Assembly: GCF_024297185.1 (NCBI RefSeq)
Contig: NZ_JANCTD010000004.1
Location: 310,001 to 374,000 of the forward strand
DNA from: Lewinella sp. JB7
GTDB taxonomy: Bacteria; Bacteroidota; Bacteroidia; Chitinophagales; Saprospiraceae
Reading direction: 5' to 3'
DNA length: 64,000 nucleotides
Of this stretch, positions 44,094-54,270 are shown one piece after another (position 1 is the stretch's first letter; the number at the start of each line of letters is the position of its first letter). The notes under the pieces were generated by a model. That model made no database searches. It was not told where the DNA came from and saw nothing but the letters and a program-made list of their open reading frames with translations. The position numbers and the translations under genes were made by a program.

Positions 44094-45650
44094 ATGCAAA
44101 TCAAGAATATCACCCTCGGCACCCTGGCGGCCATGCTCCTCGGGATCACCGCCTGCACCGACCAGTTGGATGTCGTCGACCCCAACCGCTTATCTACCGG
44201 CCAGTACTACCAGAACGAAACCCAGGCGGTTGCGGCGGTGGATGCCATCTACAACGCCCTCATCATTGACGGCATGTACCAACGGATGACGCCCATCTAC
44301 GCCGACGGCCGGGGCGACGAGATATCGAGCCGGAGCCCCTGGCCGTTCCTGACCGGCCTCAGTTCATTCGTCGTTCCGGGCACGGACGGCGCGCTGGAAA
44401 TCTACTGGGCGGGCCACTACATCATGGTTTCCCGGGCCAACCAGGCTCTGGAAAATATTCCGAAAATTGACGATGTGGACGCCGAATTGCGGGAGCGCCT
44501 GCTGGGGCAGGCCCACTTCCTCCGCGCGCTGGCCTACTTCAACCTGACCAATGCCCTCGATAACGTACCTCTGGTGCTCGAAACGCCCGACGGGGTCGAG
44601 TCCTTTTACCCCAGCAACGAAACCGTTACCCACGAGATGGTCTACGCTCAGGTCAAATCCGACCTGGAAGGCGCCATCTCCCGCCTGCCGGTCAACTACG
44701 ACAACGTAAGCGGCACCGACCAGGGCCAGGAAGGCCGTGCCACCAAGGGCGCCGCCCAGGCGCTGCTCGGTCAGGTGTACCTCTACGAGGGAAACTACGC
44801 CGAAGCCTTGCCCCTATTCGCCGCCGTGATCAACTCCGGCGAATACGCCCTGGCCGCGAACTACGCGGACCTGTTTTCCCAGGACCCCGGCGTGGAAAAT
44901 GCCAACCCGGGCAAGATTTTCTGGGCTGATTTTACGACCAGTACGAGCTCCGAATTCAACTGGGGCGGCGACCCCAACGTCAATTGGCGGCAGTTTCTGG
45001 CCCTGACCCCCACCTACTCCGTAGGCGACTTCTTCGATTTTTTCCCCACCAACTTCCTGTACACCGAAATGCGCAAGGAGCGGACCGTCGACGGTAAGCT
45101 CGATCCCCGCTACCACGCCACCCTGCTGTCGTACGAGCCCGACGAAGGCTACACGACCGCCTACGGACAGGACTGGTTCGAACGCGGCTACGGAGAGAAC
45201 GACTACTTCATCAAAAAGTACACTAACGCCGCTACCGGATCGGACGCCTTCTCGGCGGGCTTTGATTACCACATCATCCGTTACGCCGACGTGCTGCTGA
45301 TGTACGCCGAAAGCCTGGCCAAAACCGGGGACATCGCCACGGCGGCCGCTTACGTACAGCAGGTCAGAGACCGCGCTAATCTCCCGGACCGGGAGGCTGA
45401 GTTCGCCGCCTACAGCCCCGAGCAGTTTATGGACCAGCTCGAACACGAGCGGATCATGGAACTGGCCATCGAGGGCAAACGGTGGTACGACCTGAAGCGG
45501 TGGGACTACCTCCAGGGCGCAAAACTCGAGGAGCTTAAATCCCACGATTTCGAGTTCAACACCTTCACGCCCGGTGAAGACGAGTACCTGCCCATTCCGC
45601 AAACCGAGATCGACCGCAATCCCAATCTGGTGGGCAACGCCGCTAATTGA
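44094..45650 (+). CDS. SusD-like surface glycan-binding lipoprotein (arabinan operon)
   Basis: 518 residues with a lipoprotein signal (L-L-G-I-T-A-C-T-D, Cys about 20). RagB/SusD features include the N-terminal Y-Y-Q-N-E-T-Q-A-V-A-A-V-D-A-I-Y, L-L-G-Q-A-H-F-L-R-A-L-A-Y-F-N-L, I-I-R-Y-A-D-V-L-L-M-Y-A-E-S-L and the end E-Y-L-P-I-P-Q-T-E-I-D-R-N-P-N-L. It pairs with the preceding SusC. Its stop overlaps a possible TTG start of the next gene. Confidence 0.95.
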   Translation: MQIKNITLGTLAAMLLGITACTDQLDVVDPNRLSTGQYYQNETQAVAAVDAIYNALIIDGMYQRMTPIYADGRGDEISSRSPWPFLTGLSSFVVPGTDGALEIYWAGHYIMVSRANQALENIPKIDDVDAELRERLLGQAHFLRALAYFNLTNALDNVPLVLETPDGVESFYPSNETVTHEMVYAQVKSDLEGAISRLPVNYDNVSGTDQGQEGRATKGAAQALLGQVYLYEGNYAEALPLFAAVINSGEYALAANYADLFSQDPGVENANPGKIFWADFTTSTSSEFNWGGDPNVNWRQFLALTPTYSVGDFFDFFPTNFLYTEMRKERTVDGKLDPRYHATLLSYEPDEGYTTAYGQDWFERGYGENDYFIKKYTNAATGSDAFSAGFDYHIIRYADVLLMYAESLAKTGDIATAAAYVQQVRDRANLPDREAEFAAYSPEQFMDQLEHERIMELAIEGKRWYDLKRWDYLQGAKLEELKSHDFEFNTFTPGEDEYLPIPQTEIDRNPNLVGNAAN

Positions 45651-45661
45651 GCTTACCTCCC

Positions 45662-48600
45662 GTGAGTCACCTCCCCCGGCCCGATCAATTTCCACCCCTC
45701 GTGCTGCTTTGCGGACTCGGCGTGGCCATGACGTGCTGGGTATCCTGTGGCTCACGGGATTCCTCGCTACCCCTCTTCCAATTAATGGATGCCACCCATA
45801 CCGGCATCAACTTTCAAAATACCGTGATCGCCGACGACAGCATGAACCTCCTGACCTTTGAATACCTGTACAACGGGGGCGGCGTGGGCGTGGGCGACTT
45901 CAATCGCGACGGCCGGCCCGACCTGTTCTTCACGGGTAACGTCACCGGCAGCAACTTGTACCTTAACGGGGGGGACTTACGGTTCACGGACGTCACCAAA
46001 GAATCCGGGATCAGTACTGCCGGTACCTGGTGCACCGGCGTAACCGTAGTAGACATCAATAGCGACGGATTCGACGACATTTACGTCAGCGTAGGCGGAC
46101 CGGCCCGGCAAAGCATTTACCCCAATCTACTGTACGTCAATCAGGGAGACGCTACCTTCCGCGAAGCCGCCGGGGAATACGGTCTGGACAACCCCGGTGA
46201 ATCCAACCATGCGGTATTCTTCGACTACGACCGCGACGGCGACCTGGATATGTACCTCCTCAACGGCGGCGGTTTCGAGCGGTCGGCGGTCACCATCAAA
46301 CCGATGCTGACCGACGGTACCGCCCGCAACACCGATGTACTCTACGAGAACACCTACAGTGATTCGCTCGGCCATCCGGTATTTACGGACGTATCCCGCC
46401 GGGCGGGGATAACCTTCGAGGGCTTCGGCCTGGGGGTCGGCATCATCGATGCCAATCACGATCGGTGGCCGGACGTGTACGTCTCGAACGATTACCTCTC
46501 CCGTGACCTGCTCTACCTCAACAATCAGGACGGCACCTTTAGCGAAGCGGCCGACCGCTACTTCGCCCACACTAGTTTTTTCTCCATGGGCAACTGCGTC
46601 GGGGATGTCGATAACGACGGCAATTTCGACCTCGTTACCCTGGACATGTTGCCGGAGGATCACTTCCGCCGCATGACCATGTTCGGTCCCAACCAGCACG
46701 CCCGGTTCCGGCGGGCTCTCGATTACGGATACGGCCACCAGTACATGCGCAACATGCTGCAACTGGGCGAACCCACGGGCCGCTTCCGGGAAGTCGGGCA
46801 GCTGGCCGGTATAGATCGCACGGACTGGAGTTGGGCACCGCTGCTCGCGGACTTTGATAACGATGGCCTCCAGGATCTCTACATCACCAACGGCTACGGC
46901 AAGAACATCACCGACCTGGATTTCGTCAAGTTTCGCCAGGATGCCGTCGACCCGTTCTCCAGCCCGGAAGACATCCGGAAGCTGCTGCTGCGCAGCCTGG
47001 AACAACTACCGGCGATCGTTCTACCCAACTACGCCTACCGCAATACGGGAAACGCCACCTTCGACAATGCCACTAATGCATGGGGCTTCAACCAACCTTC
47101 CATTTCCAACGGGGCGGTATACGTCGACCTGGATCTGGACGGAGATCTCGAAATTGTAACCAACAACCTCAACGCGGGGGCGTTCGTCTACCGCAATACC
47201 CTGCGGGAACAGTCGGGTGAAAACGGACACTACGTACAGGTGGAACTAAGCGGCACGCCGGCGAACGCCGGCGGTTTCGGAGCACAGGTCACCGTACACG
47301 TCGGAGCCACCCAGCAGCACCGCTACCAGCAGCCGGCCAGTGGCTACCAAAGTTCGGGGTCCACCCGGCTACATTTTGGCTTGGGGAGGGATTCGATTAT
47401 GGACAGCCTCCGCGTCGTCTGGCCGGACGAGCGGGAAAACGTGCTCTATAACATTCCGGCCGACCGTCTGGTCACCGTAGACTACGCCACCGCATCCCCG
47501 CCCCAGATCGAAGCGAAGCTGCATCCAACGCTGCTGCAATCCCTGCCACCGCTGGCGTTCGAACACCAGGAAGTGATCGCCCCGAGCGACTTCAGCAACC
47601 AACCCCTTCTCCAGCACGGCCTGACCACCCAGGGTCCGGGCGTAGCCGTCGGCGACGTCAACGGTGACGGACTCGACGACCTCTTCCTCGGAGGAGCGTA
47701 CGGTAGCCCGGCCGGATTATTGCTGCAAACTTCAGAAGGAACTTTCGAGGAAAGATTACTCCCCACCGAAGACTACGAAGATCTCGGTGCCCTGTTCTTG
47801 GATGTGGACACCGACGGCGATCTGGACCTCTACGTCACCAGCGGCGGCACGGAACGCTACGCCGACCACCCCAACTACCAGGATCGAATCTACCGCAACG
47901 ACGGCACCGGTAATTTCACGCTAACGGAAGGGCAACTCCCTACCCTACTCGCCAGCACCGCTACCGTCACGGGGGGAGACTTCGACCGGGACGGCCGGAC
48001 GGATCTGTTCGTCGGCGGACGGGTGGTTCCCGGTCAGTACCCCACGACACCCCGTAGCTACTTGCTCCGCAATACCGGTGCGGGCTTTGAGGACGTGACC
48101 GCCCGGGTGTGCCCGGGCCTACAATTTCCCGGCATGGTCACCTCCGCCCTCTGGACGGACTACAACAACGACCACCTACCGGATCTGATCGTGGTGGGGG
48201 AATTTATGCGCATCCGGGTATTTCGCAATGATGGTGCCCGGCTGACGGAGGTGACCGACCAGTTTGGGCTGTCCCAATCTTCCGGCATGTGGAACAGCCT
48301 CACCGCCGGCGATTTCGACCACGACGGGGACACCGATTACGTCGTTGGGAACATCGGACGCAATACCCCTTTCGACGCATTTCCCGATCACCCCCTGCAG
48401 CTCCACTACGCCGACTTCGACCGAAACGGTACCACCGATCCGATTTTCTCGCAGTTTGAGGAAGGAAAGTATTATCCCGCCGCGCCCTTCGATCTCCTGG
48501 CGGAACAGCTCCCGCGCATCAAAAAGGACATTCTCTACTACCACGAATATGCCAGGGCAACGACCAGCGACATCCTCGCCCTGCTCGATACGGCCGGAAT

Positions 48601-49219
48601 GCAAACCCTCTCCTGCGCGGTGCAATCTTCCGTCCTGCTGGAAAATGTCGGTGGGGAAAAATTCAGCATCCATCCGCTTCCGTTCGGCGCACAGGCCGGC
48701 CCCGTGCTGGGCGTGATCGCTGAGGACCTGGACAAAGACGGCGACCTCGACCTCCTGCTCGTCGGCAACGACCGCGAACGCGAAGTCATCAGCGGCAGCC
48801 TGGATGCTTCCACGGGAACCGTGCTCGAGAATACCGGCGGGCTGAACTTTCGCGTCGTCCCGTCCTCTGTCACGGGGCTGCATACTACCGGCAATAACCG
48901 AGGGGCCGTGCGCCTGTCCAGGGGCAGCCGGGAGGACATGATCGTCCTCCCCAACAACCAGGCGGCGCCAGAGTGCTACACCATCGGCACCTCTCCGGCA
49001 GTACCCCAGGAAGCCTTTCGGCCGGGAGAAATTTCTACCACCCTGGAGCTTGCGGACGGGCGGACAAGAAAAGTGGAGCACTCCCTCGGCGGCGGCTACC
49101 TGAGCCAAACTTCCGGAACCATCCGTATTCCTGTGGGTGCCCGGTCCGTCACTTTCTACGACGCCGTCGGACGAACCGTTCGGACCATCAATTTATCCCC
49201 CCACCAAGTGAGCCGATAA
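45662..49219 (+). CDS. Large FG-GAP/VCBS repeat lipoprotein with ASPIC/UnbV domain
   Basis: A surface or periplasmic lipoprotein of about 1185 residues. GTG 45662 gives a lipoprotein signal (A-M-T-C-W-V-S-C-G); a TTG at 45647 overlapping the susD stop is the alternative. At least twelve calcium-binding loops of the D-x-D-x-D-G type are spread over two propellers (for example D-F-N-R-D-G, D-Y-D-R-D-G, D-V-D-N-D-G, D-V-N-G-D-G, D-V-D-T-D-G, D-L-D-K-D-G), and between them at about residues 530-605 lies an ASPIC/UnbV domain (G-F-G-A-Q-V-T-V-H-V-G and L-H-F-G-L-G). Such genes often sit beside SusCD pairs, but their role is unproven; glycan binding or scaffolding is the likely job. Confidence 0.87.
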   Translation: MSHLPRPDQFPPLVLLCGLGVAMTCWVSCGSRDSSLPLFQLMDATHTGINFQNTVIADDSMNLLTFEYLYNGGGVGVGDFNRDGRPDLFFTGNVTGSNLYLNGGDLRFTDVTKESGISTAGTWCTGVTVVDINSDGFDDIYVSVGGPARQSIYPNLLYVNQGDATFREAAGEYGLDNPGESNHAVFFDYDRDGDLDMYLLNGGGFERSAVTIKPMLTDGTARNTDVLYENTYSDSLGHPVFTDVSRRAGITFEGFGLGVGIIDANHDRWPDVYVSNDYLSRDLLYLNNQDGTFSEAADRYFAHTSFFSMGNCVGDVDNDGNFDLVTLDMLPEDHFRRMTMFGPNQHARFRRALDYGYGHQYMRNMLQLGEPTGRFREVGQLAGIDRTDWSWAPLLADFDNDGLQDLYITNGYGKNITDLDFVKFRQDAVDPFSSPEDIRKLLLRSLEQLPAIVLPNYAYRNTGNATFDNATNAWGFNQPSISNGAVYVDLDLDGDLEIVTNNLNAGAFVYRNTLREQSGENGHYVQVELSGTPANAGGFGAQVTVHVGATQQHRYQQPASGYQSSGSTRLHFGLGRDSIMDSLRVVWPDERENVLYNIPADRLVTVDYATASPPQIEAKLHPTLLQSLPPLAFEHQEVIAPSDFSNQPLLQHGLTTQGPGVAVGDVNGDGLDDLFLGGAYGSPAGLLLQTSEGTFEERLLPTEDYEDLGALFLDVDTDGDLDLYVTSGGTERYADHPNYQDRIYRNDGTGNFTLTEGQLPTLLASTATVTGGDFDRDGRTDLFVGGRVVPGQYPTTPRSYLLRNTGAGFEDVTARVCPGLQFPGMVTSALWTDYNNDHLPDLIVVGEFMRIRVFRNDGARLTEVTDQFGLSQSSGMWNSLTAGDFDHDGDTDYVVGNIGRNTPFDAFPDHPLQLHYADFDRNGTTDPIFSQFEEGKYYPAAPFDLLAEQLPRIKKDILYYHEYARATTSDILALLDTAGMQTLSCAVQSSVLLENVGGEKFSIHPLPFGAQAGPVLGVIAEDLDKDGDLDLLLVGNDREREVISGSLDASTGTVLENTGGLNFRVVPSSVTGLHTTGNNRGAVRLSRGSREDMIVLPNNQAAPECYTIGTSPAVPQEAFRPGEISTTLELADGRTRKVEHSLGGGYLSQTSGTIRIPVGARSVTFYDAVGRTVRTINLSPHQVSR

Positions 49220-49221
49220 AC

Positions 49222-50730
49222 ATGAGATACACGCCGACCACCCGCCGATTTCTCTTCTCCTGCTCAGTCGCAGTGGGGCTCCTCTCCGGTTGTGCCAAGG
49301 AAGAGCCCGTAGTGCTCACTACCCCACCCGTGCCTACCCCCGTAGACACGACCACGCTGGGCAATGGCCCGATCGATTTTACTGTCCTGACGGATACTTA
49401 CGGTCAGCTCGCCTCCGCCGACCAAACCGGACAGTGGGCCCACTACAACGTACACGATCCCAGCTACCTGGTGGACGGGGAGTTCACCTACTGCTACAAC
49501 ACCGACGTAGCCTTCGGTCACGAAATCCGGCCGGGCATCCAGATTCGCCGGAGTATCAATTTGGTCGAATGGGAATTCGTCGGCTGGGCCTTCCCCGGCC
49601 TGCCCACTCAGGGGGCTAACTTCATCCGGCGCAACGGCGGCGAACCCTTCAACTCCCTGTGGGCTCCCTATATCCTGAAAGTGGGCGAGGAGTACCGGCT
49701 TTATTACTCCCTTTCCTCCTCCACCCCACGGCTCAGCGTGATCGGCCTGGCCACCGCAAATTCCCCCCGCGGACCCTTCGTGGAGCAGGGCCTGGCGGTC
49801 ACCTCCCTCGACGACGCTACGGTGCAGACCAACGCTATCGACCCGACGGTGATCGTAGCACCGGACGGCGCCCACTATATGTACTACGGTTCGGCCTGGG
49901 ACGGCATCTACCGCCTCGAACTCGATCCCGCGACCGGGCTCGCCAAACGGGCCAACGACAAGGGCGTCCGCGTGGCCCAGCGCGGCTTCACCGGCAACCG
50001 GGTAAACGGAAACATCGAAGGTCCCGAGATCATCTATAATCCCGAGTTTGATCAGTACTACCTCTTCCTCTCTTACGACTGGCTACAGACCAAGTACAAC
50101 GTAAGGGTCGGAAGATCGGACCACGCCGAAGGCCCCTTCTTCGACATCACCGGGAGAAACATGAACGAGGAAGCCGACGACCTGCCGATGATCCTGGCCC
50201 CCTACCGCTTCGACGGCCACGGCGGGTGGCAGGGCGTATCCCATCCCGGCGTATTCAAAAAAGGCGATACCTTCTACATCGGCCACCAGGGCCGCCCCGG
50301 AGTAAATTCGTTCTTTATGGTCATGCACGTACGCCAGCTCTTCTGGACGGAGGACGGATGGCCGCTGGTCAGCCCCGAACGCTTCGCCGCGGAAACGGAA
50401 AGTCCGGTGGCTGCCGATGAACTCACCGGCCCCTGGGAAGCGATCGTGTTCGATTACCGCGTCGTGCCCGGATACGCCGACGAACAGACGGCCCCGGATT
50501 TCAGCACTGCGCAAGCCGTCAACCTGGAAGCCGGCGGAATCCTCTCGGGCACCCTGACCGGCACCTGGAGCTACGCCGCGCCGTGGCTCACCCTCGAATA
50601 TGAGAACCACCGCGCCCGACTCCGGGTCGAACGCGGCCGCGACTGGGAAAACGAGGTAGCCGAAACCCTCCTCTTCACCGGCCTTAATGATAATCACACC
50701 ACCCTCTGGGGTAAAAAATCTAAACCGTAA
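49222..50730 (+). CDS. GH43-family arabinanase/arabinofuranosidase lipoprotein
   Basis: 502 residues from ATG 49222, two bases after the previous stop, with a lipoprotein signal (V-G-L-L-S-G-C). The five-bladed propeller shows H-D-P-S-Y (catalytic Asp), N-S-L-W-A-P-Y-I-L, N-A-I-D-P-T-V (pKa-modulating Asp) and G-N-I-E-G-P-E-I (catalytic Glu region). The C-terminal beta-sandwich (about 390-500) is of the lipocalin-like type seen in endo-1,5-alpha-L-arabinanases. Cleavage of the arabinan backbone is the likely role in this operon. Confidence 0.87.
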   Translation: MRYTPTTRRFLFSCSVAVGLLSGCAKEEPVVLTTPPVPTPVDTTTLGNGPIDFTVLTDTYGQLASADQTGQWAHYNVHDPSYLVDGEFTYCYNTDVAFGHEIRPGIQIRRSINLVEWEFVGWAFPGLPTQGANFIRRNGGEPFNSLWAPYILKVGEEYRLYYSLSSSTPRLSVIGLATANSPRGPFVEQGLAVTSLDDATVQTNAIDPTVIVAPDGAHYMYYGSAWDGIYRLELDPATGLAKRANDKGVRVAQRGFTGNRVNGNIEGPEIIYNPEFDQYYLFLSYDWLQTKYNVRVGRSDHAEGPFFDITGRNMNEEADDLPMILAPYRFDGHGGWQGVSHPGVFKKGDTFYIGHQGRPGVNSFFMVMHVRQLFWTEDGWPLVSPERFAAETESPVAADELTGPWEAIVFDYRVVPGYADEQTAPDFSTAQAVNLEAGGILSGTLTGTWSYAAPWLTLEYENHRARLRVERGRDWENEVAETLLFTGLNDNHTTLWGKKSKP

Positions 50731-50743
50731 ATCGATCCCTGCA

Positions 50744-52291
50744 ATGCACAAAATCTTTTACCCCACTCTCCTAATCTTGCTGCTCGGCGGGACTTCCTTC
50801 GCTCAGACGGTCACCATGCGTGCCGCTCCCCAGGACGATGCGCCGACCATCAGCCGCCACATCTACGGCCACTTCGCCGAACACCTCGGACGCTGCATCT
50901 ACGGCGGTTTCTACGTCGGCGATACCAGCAATATCCCTAACCGGGAGGGCGTACGACTTGATGTAGTAGCGGCCCTGCGCGACCTCAAAATTCCCAACCT
51001 ACGCTGGCCGGGCGGCTGCTTCGCCGACACCTACCACTGGAAGGACGGCATCGGCCCGAAGGAAGACCGGCCGTCGATTCTCAACGTCTGGTGGGGCAAC
51101 GTGAAGGAAGACAACAGCTTCGGTACCAACGAATTCCTGAACATGTGCGAGCTCCTCGACACCGAGCCCTACCTCTCCGCCAACGTGGGTAGCGGCACGC
51201 CCCAGGAGTTTGCCGACTGGATCAAGTACACCAATCACCCCGCCGGCACCAGCCCGATGCCCAGTCTGCGCGCGGAGTACGGCCGGGAAGAACCCTGGAA
51301 GGTCAAGTACTGGGGCATCGGCAACGAGGCCTGGGGCTGCGGCGGCAACATGCGCCCCGAGTACTATGCCGACCTCTACCGGCGCTTCGCCACCTACGCC
51401 AGCGACTGGAACAACACCGACGGCATCTACAAAATCGCTTCGGGCGCCAGCGGCGGCGACTACAACTGGACCAAAGTGCTCATGGAGAACATCCCCAAAA
51501 ACCTGATCGACGCCATCGCGCTGCACCATTATTCGGTGATCGACTGGGGCAACAAGGGTTCGGCCAAGGAATTCACCGAAGAACAATACTTCGCCACCAT
51601 GGCCGAGGCGCTAAAAATGGAGGAATTTGTAGCCAAGCACGTCGCCATCATGGATGAGCACGACCCGGAAAAGAAGGTTGACCTCTTCGTCGACGAGTGG
51701 GGTGGCTGGTACGACGTGGAACCCGGCACGAATGAAGGCTTCCTGTACCAACAAAATACCATGCGCGACGCCATGATCGCCGGCACTACCCTCAACATTT
51801 TCAACAATCACGCCGACCGCGTCAAGATGGCCAATCTGGCCCAGGCCGTGAACGTCCTCCAGGCCGTGATCCTGACCGAAGGGGAGAAAATGTTGCTCAC
51901 GCCCACCTACCACGTGATGAAGATGTACGCTGTCCACCACGATGCAACCCTCATCCCGCTGGAATTCGAATCCCCCACCTATACCCACGACGGCGAATCC
52001 CTGCCGGCCATCTCCGCCTCGGCCTCCCGTGATTCTTCGGGGAACGTGCACATCTCCCTGGTAAACATCGACGCGGGCAAAGCCCACACCATCGAGCTCG
52101 ACGTTGCCGCCCTCAATCTGGGCAGCCTAACGGGGGAGATCCTGACTTCCGCTGCCCTCCAGGACCATAACACCTTCGAACGCCCCGATCACGTCAAGAC
52201 CGCCCCCTTCACCGGAGCCACCTTACGGAATGGCAAGATCTCCCTCGAACTAGCCCCCTTCACCCTGGTCGTACTCAAAGCCGGCGAGTGA
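50744..52291 (+). CDS. GH51 alpha-L-arabinofuranosidase, exported
   Basis: 515 residues from ATG 50744 with a signal peptide (L-L-I-L-L-L-G-G-T-S-F-A-Q). It removes terminal alpha-L-arabinofuranosyl residues. The (beta/alpha)8 barrel has G-I-G-N-E-A-W-G (acid/base Glu 195) and D-E-W-G-G-W-Y (nucleophile Glu 318), followed by the all-beta C-terminal domain. This is the compact GH51 type without an N-terminal binding module, unlike the second GH51 at 56282-58279. The TGA stop overlaps the ATG of the next gene by one base. Confidence 0.93.
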   Translation: MHKIFYPTLLILLLGGTSFAQTVTMRAAPQDDAPTISRHIYGHFAEHLGRCIYGGFYVGDTSNIPNREGVRLDVVAALRDLKIPNLRWPGGCFADTYHWKDGIGPKEDRPSILNVWWGNVKEDNSFGTNEFLNMCELLDTEPYLSANVGSGTPQEFADWIKYTNHPAGTSPMPSLRAEYGREEPWKVKYWGIGNEAWGCGGNMRPEYYADLYRRFATYASDWNNTDGIYKIASGASGGDYNWTKVLMENIPKNLIDAIALHHYSVIDWGNKGSAKEFTEEQYFATMAEALKMEEFVAKHVAIMDEHDPEKKVDLFVDEWGGWYDVEPGTNEGFLYQQNTMRDAMIAGTTLNIFNNHADRVKMANLAQAVNVLQAVILTEGEKMLLTPTYHVMKMYAVHHDATLIPLEFESPTYTHDGESLPAISASASRDSSGNVHISLVNIDAGKAHTIELDVAALNLGSLTGEILTSAALQDHNTFERPDHVKTAPFTGATLRNGKISLELAPFTLVVLKAGE

Positions 52292-53259
52292 TGAAGGAAG
52301 GACTTCTTTTCTCCCTCGGCTTGTTGTTGCTGTGCCCCATGGTTCAGGGTCAGGACGTGGTGCCCCCCACCTTTAATAACCCCATCATTCAGGACAAGTA
52401 CACCGCCGACCCGGCCGCCCTGGTCTATAATGACATGGTGTTTCTCTACACCGGCCACGACGAGGCCCCGCTCGATTTCCACTTCTACAAGATGAACGAG
52501 TGGCTGGTCTTTTCCTCTACCGATATGGTCCACTGGGAGGAATACCCCGTCCCGCTGCGGGTCAGCGACTTCAGCTGGGCAAAGGCCGACGCCTGGGCGG
52601 CGCAGACGACCGAACGCGACGGCAAGTTTTACTTCTACGTCACGGTCGAGCACGCCACGGTACCCGGCAAGGCCATCGGAGTAGCCGTCGCCGACCGGCC
52701 CACCGGACCCTTCCGCGATGCCCTCGGCAAGGCCCTCGTGACCAACGACATGACTACGGCCACCGACATCAGCTGGGACGACATCGACCCCACCGTCTTC
52801 ACTGACGACGACGGGCAGGCCTACCTCTTCTGGGGCAACACCGTCTGCTACTACGCCCCCCTCAAAGACAATATGATCGAACTCGCCGGAGAAATCAAGG
52901 TCGTGGAAGGACTGCCCCACTTCACCGAAGCGCCCTGGATCCACCGGCGGGGCGACTGGTACTACCTCTCCTACGCCCAGCACTTTCCGGAAAAGACGGC
53001 CTACGCCATGTCCCGTTCCATTCACGGCCCCTGGCAGTACGGCGGCATCCTCAACGAATTGGCCGGCAACTCCAACACCAACCACCAGTCGATCATCGAA
53101 TACCGGGGCGTCCCCTACTTCATCTACCACACCGGAGGCATCTCTCCCCACGGCGGCAGCTTCCGGCGCTCCGTCAGCATCGATCGCCTGCACTACAATC
53201 CCGACGGCACCCTGCAGCGAGTCATCATGACCTCGGAAGGCATCCAAAAACAACCCTGA
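52291..53259 (+). CDS. GH43-family glycosidase, exported
   Basis: 322 residues with a signal peptide (L-G-L-L-L-L-C-P-M-V-Q-G-Q). The propeller carries Y-T-A-D-P-A-A-L-V (base Asp), D-D-I-D-P-T-V-F (modulator Asp) and H-F-T-E-A-P-W-I-H (acid Glu), the three carboxylates of GH43. It is a single-domain enzyme, probably an exo-acting arabinofuranosidase or xylosidase. The ATG shares its first base with the stop of the GH51 gene, so the two are translationally coupled. Confidence 0.9.
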   Translation: MKEGLLFSLGLLLLCPMVQGQDVVPPTFNNPIIQDKYTADPAALVYNDMVFLYTGHDEAPLDFHFYKMNEWLVFSSTDMVHWEEYPVPLRVSDFSWAKADAWAAQTTERDGKFYFYVTVEHATVPGKAIGVAVADRPTGPFRDALGKALVTNDMTTATDISWDDIDPTVFTDDDGQAYLFWGNTVCYYAPLKDNMIELAGEIKVVEGLPHFTEAPWIHRRGDWYYLSYAQHFPEKTAYAMSRSIHGPWQYGGILNELAGNSNTNHQSIIEYRGVPYFIYHTGGISPHGGSFRRSVSIDRLHYNPDGTLQRVIMTSEGIQKQP

Positions 53260-53260
53260 C

Positions 53261-54265
53261 GTGCGTACAAAACTGCATACCCTCTTCGGCTGCTGCCTGC
53301 TACTCGCACTTCTCTGGGGCGGGAACGCAGGAGCGCAGAACATCGCCGATATCCGCGTGCATGACCCGGTCGTCATCCGGGAAGGCAATACCTACCACCT
53401 GTTCTGCACCGGTCGGGGAATAGCCCACTTTACCTCCCCCGACCTGGAGCACTGGACCGAAGCCGCACCCGTCTTCCCGGAAAAGCCGACGTGGACCGAT
53501 ACCGTCGTCCCGGACTTCGGCAACCACATCTGGGCCCCCGACGTGCTGCTACACAACGGGCTGTACTACCTCTACTATTCCGTTTCCGCCTTCGCCAAGA
53601 ACACCTCGGCCATCGGGGTGGCAACCGGCAAAACGCTCGATCCCGACGCGGCCGACTATGGGTGGACGGACCACGGCATCGTTATCCGCTCCTACCCCAA
53701 CCGCGACCTCTGGAACGCCATCGACCCGAATATCATCTTCGACGAGGCGGGCACCCCCTGGATGTCGTTCGGCTCCTTCTGGAACGGCCTGAAACTAACC
53801 AGGCTGGACACCTCCCTCACCCGCCTGTCCGACGACCAGGAGTGGCACACCATCGCGCGCCGGGAACGCAGTTTCGAGCTCGGCGACTACAATCCCGGCG
53901 ATGCCGCCCTGGAAGCCCCATTCATCTTCAAGAAGGGAGATTGGTACTATCAATTCCTGTCCTGGGACCTCTGCTGCCGCGGCGAGAACAGCACCTACAA
54001 AGTCGTCGTAGGCCGTTCCAGCCGCGTGGAGGGCCCCTACTTCGACCGGGAGGGAAAGAATCTATTCTACGGAGGCGGCACCCTCGTTCTGCAGGGCAAC
54101 GAAAACTGGTACGGTGCCGGTCACTGTAGCGTCTACACATTCGACGGGACGGACTACATGTTTTTCCACGCCTACGACGCGTCGGACAATGCCCGACCTA
54201 AACTGGGCACGAGTCCAATCACTTGGACCACCGACGGTTGGCCCCAGGTAGAACCCCTAAACTGA
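53261..54265 (+). CDS. GH43-family arabinanase (endo/exo-1,5-alpha-L-arabinanase type), exported
   Basis: 334 residues, GTG start one base after the preceding stop, signal peptide ending A-G-A-Q. It shows R-V-H-D-P-V-V-I (base Asp), N-H-I-W-A-P-D-V, N-A-I-D-P-N-I-I-F (modulator Asp) and A-L-E-A-P-F-I-F (acid Glu), the arrangement of single-domain arabinanases. It is the third GH43 in the operon and probably shortens alpha-1,5-arabinan. Confidence 0.9.
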   Translation: MRTKLHTLFGCCLLLALLWGGNAGAQNIADIRVHDPVVIREGNTYHLFCTGRGIAHFTSPDLEHWTEAAPVFPEKPTWTDTVVPDFGNHIWAPDVLLHNGLYYLYYSVSAFAKNTSAIGVATGKTLDPDAADYGWTDHGIVIRSYPNRDLWNAIDPNIIFDEAGTPWMSFGSFWNGLKLTRLDTSLTRLSDDQEWHTIARRERSFELGDYNPGDAALEAPFIFKKGDWYYQFLSWDLCCRGENSTYKVVVGRSSRVEGPYFDREGKNLFYGGGTLVLQGNENWYGAGHCSVYTFDGTDYMFFHAYDASDNARPKLGTSPITWTTDGWPQVEPLN

Positions 54266-54270
54266 CGCAC

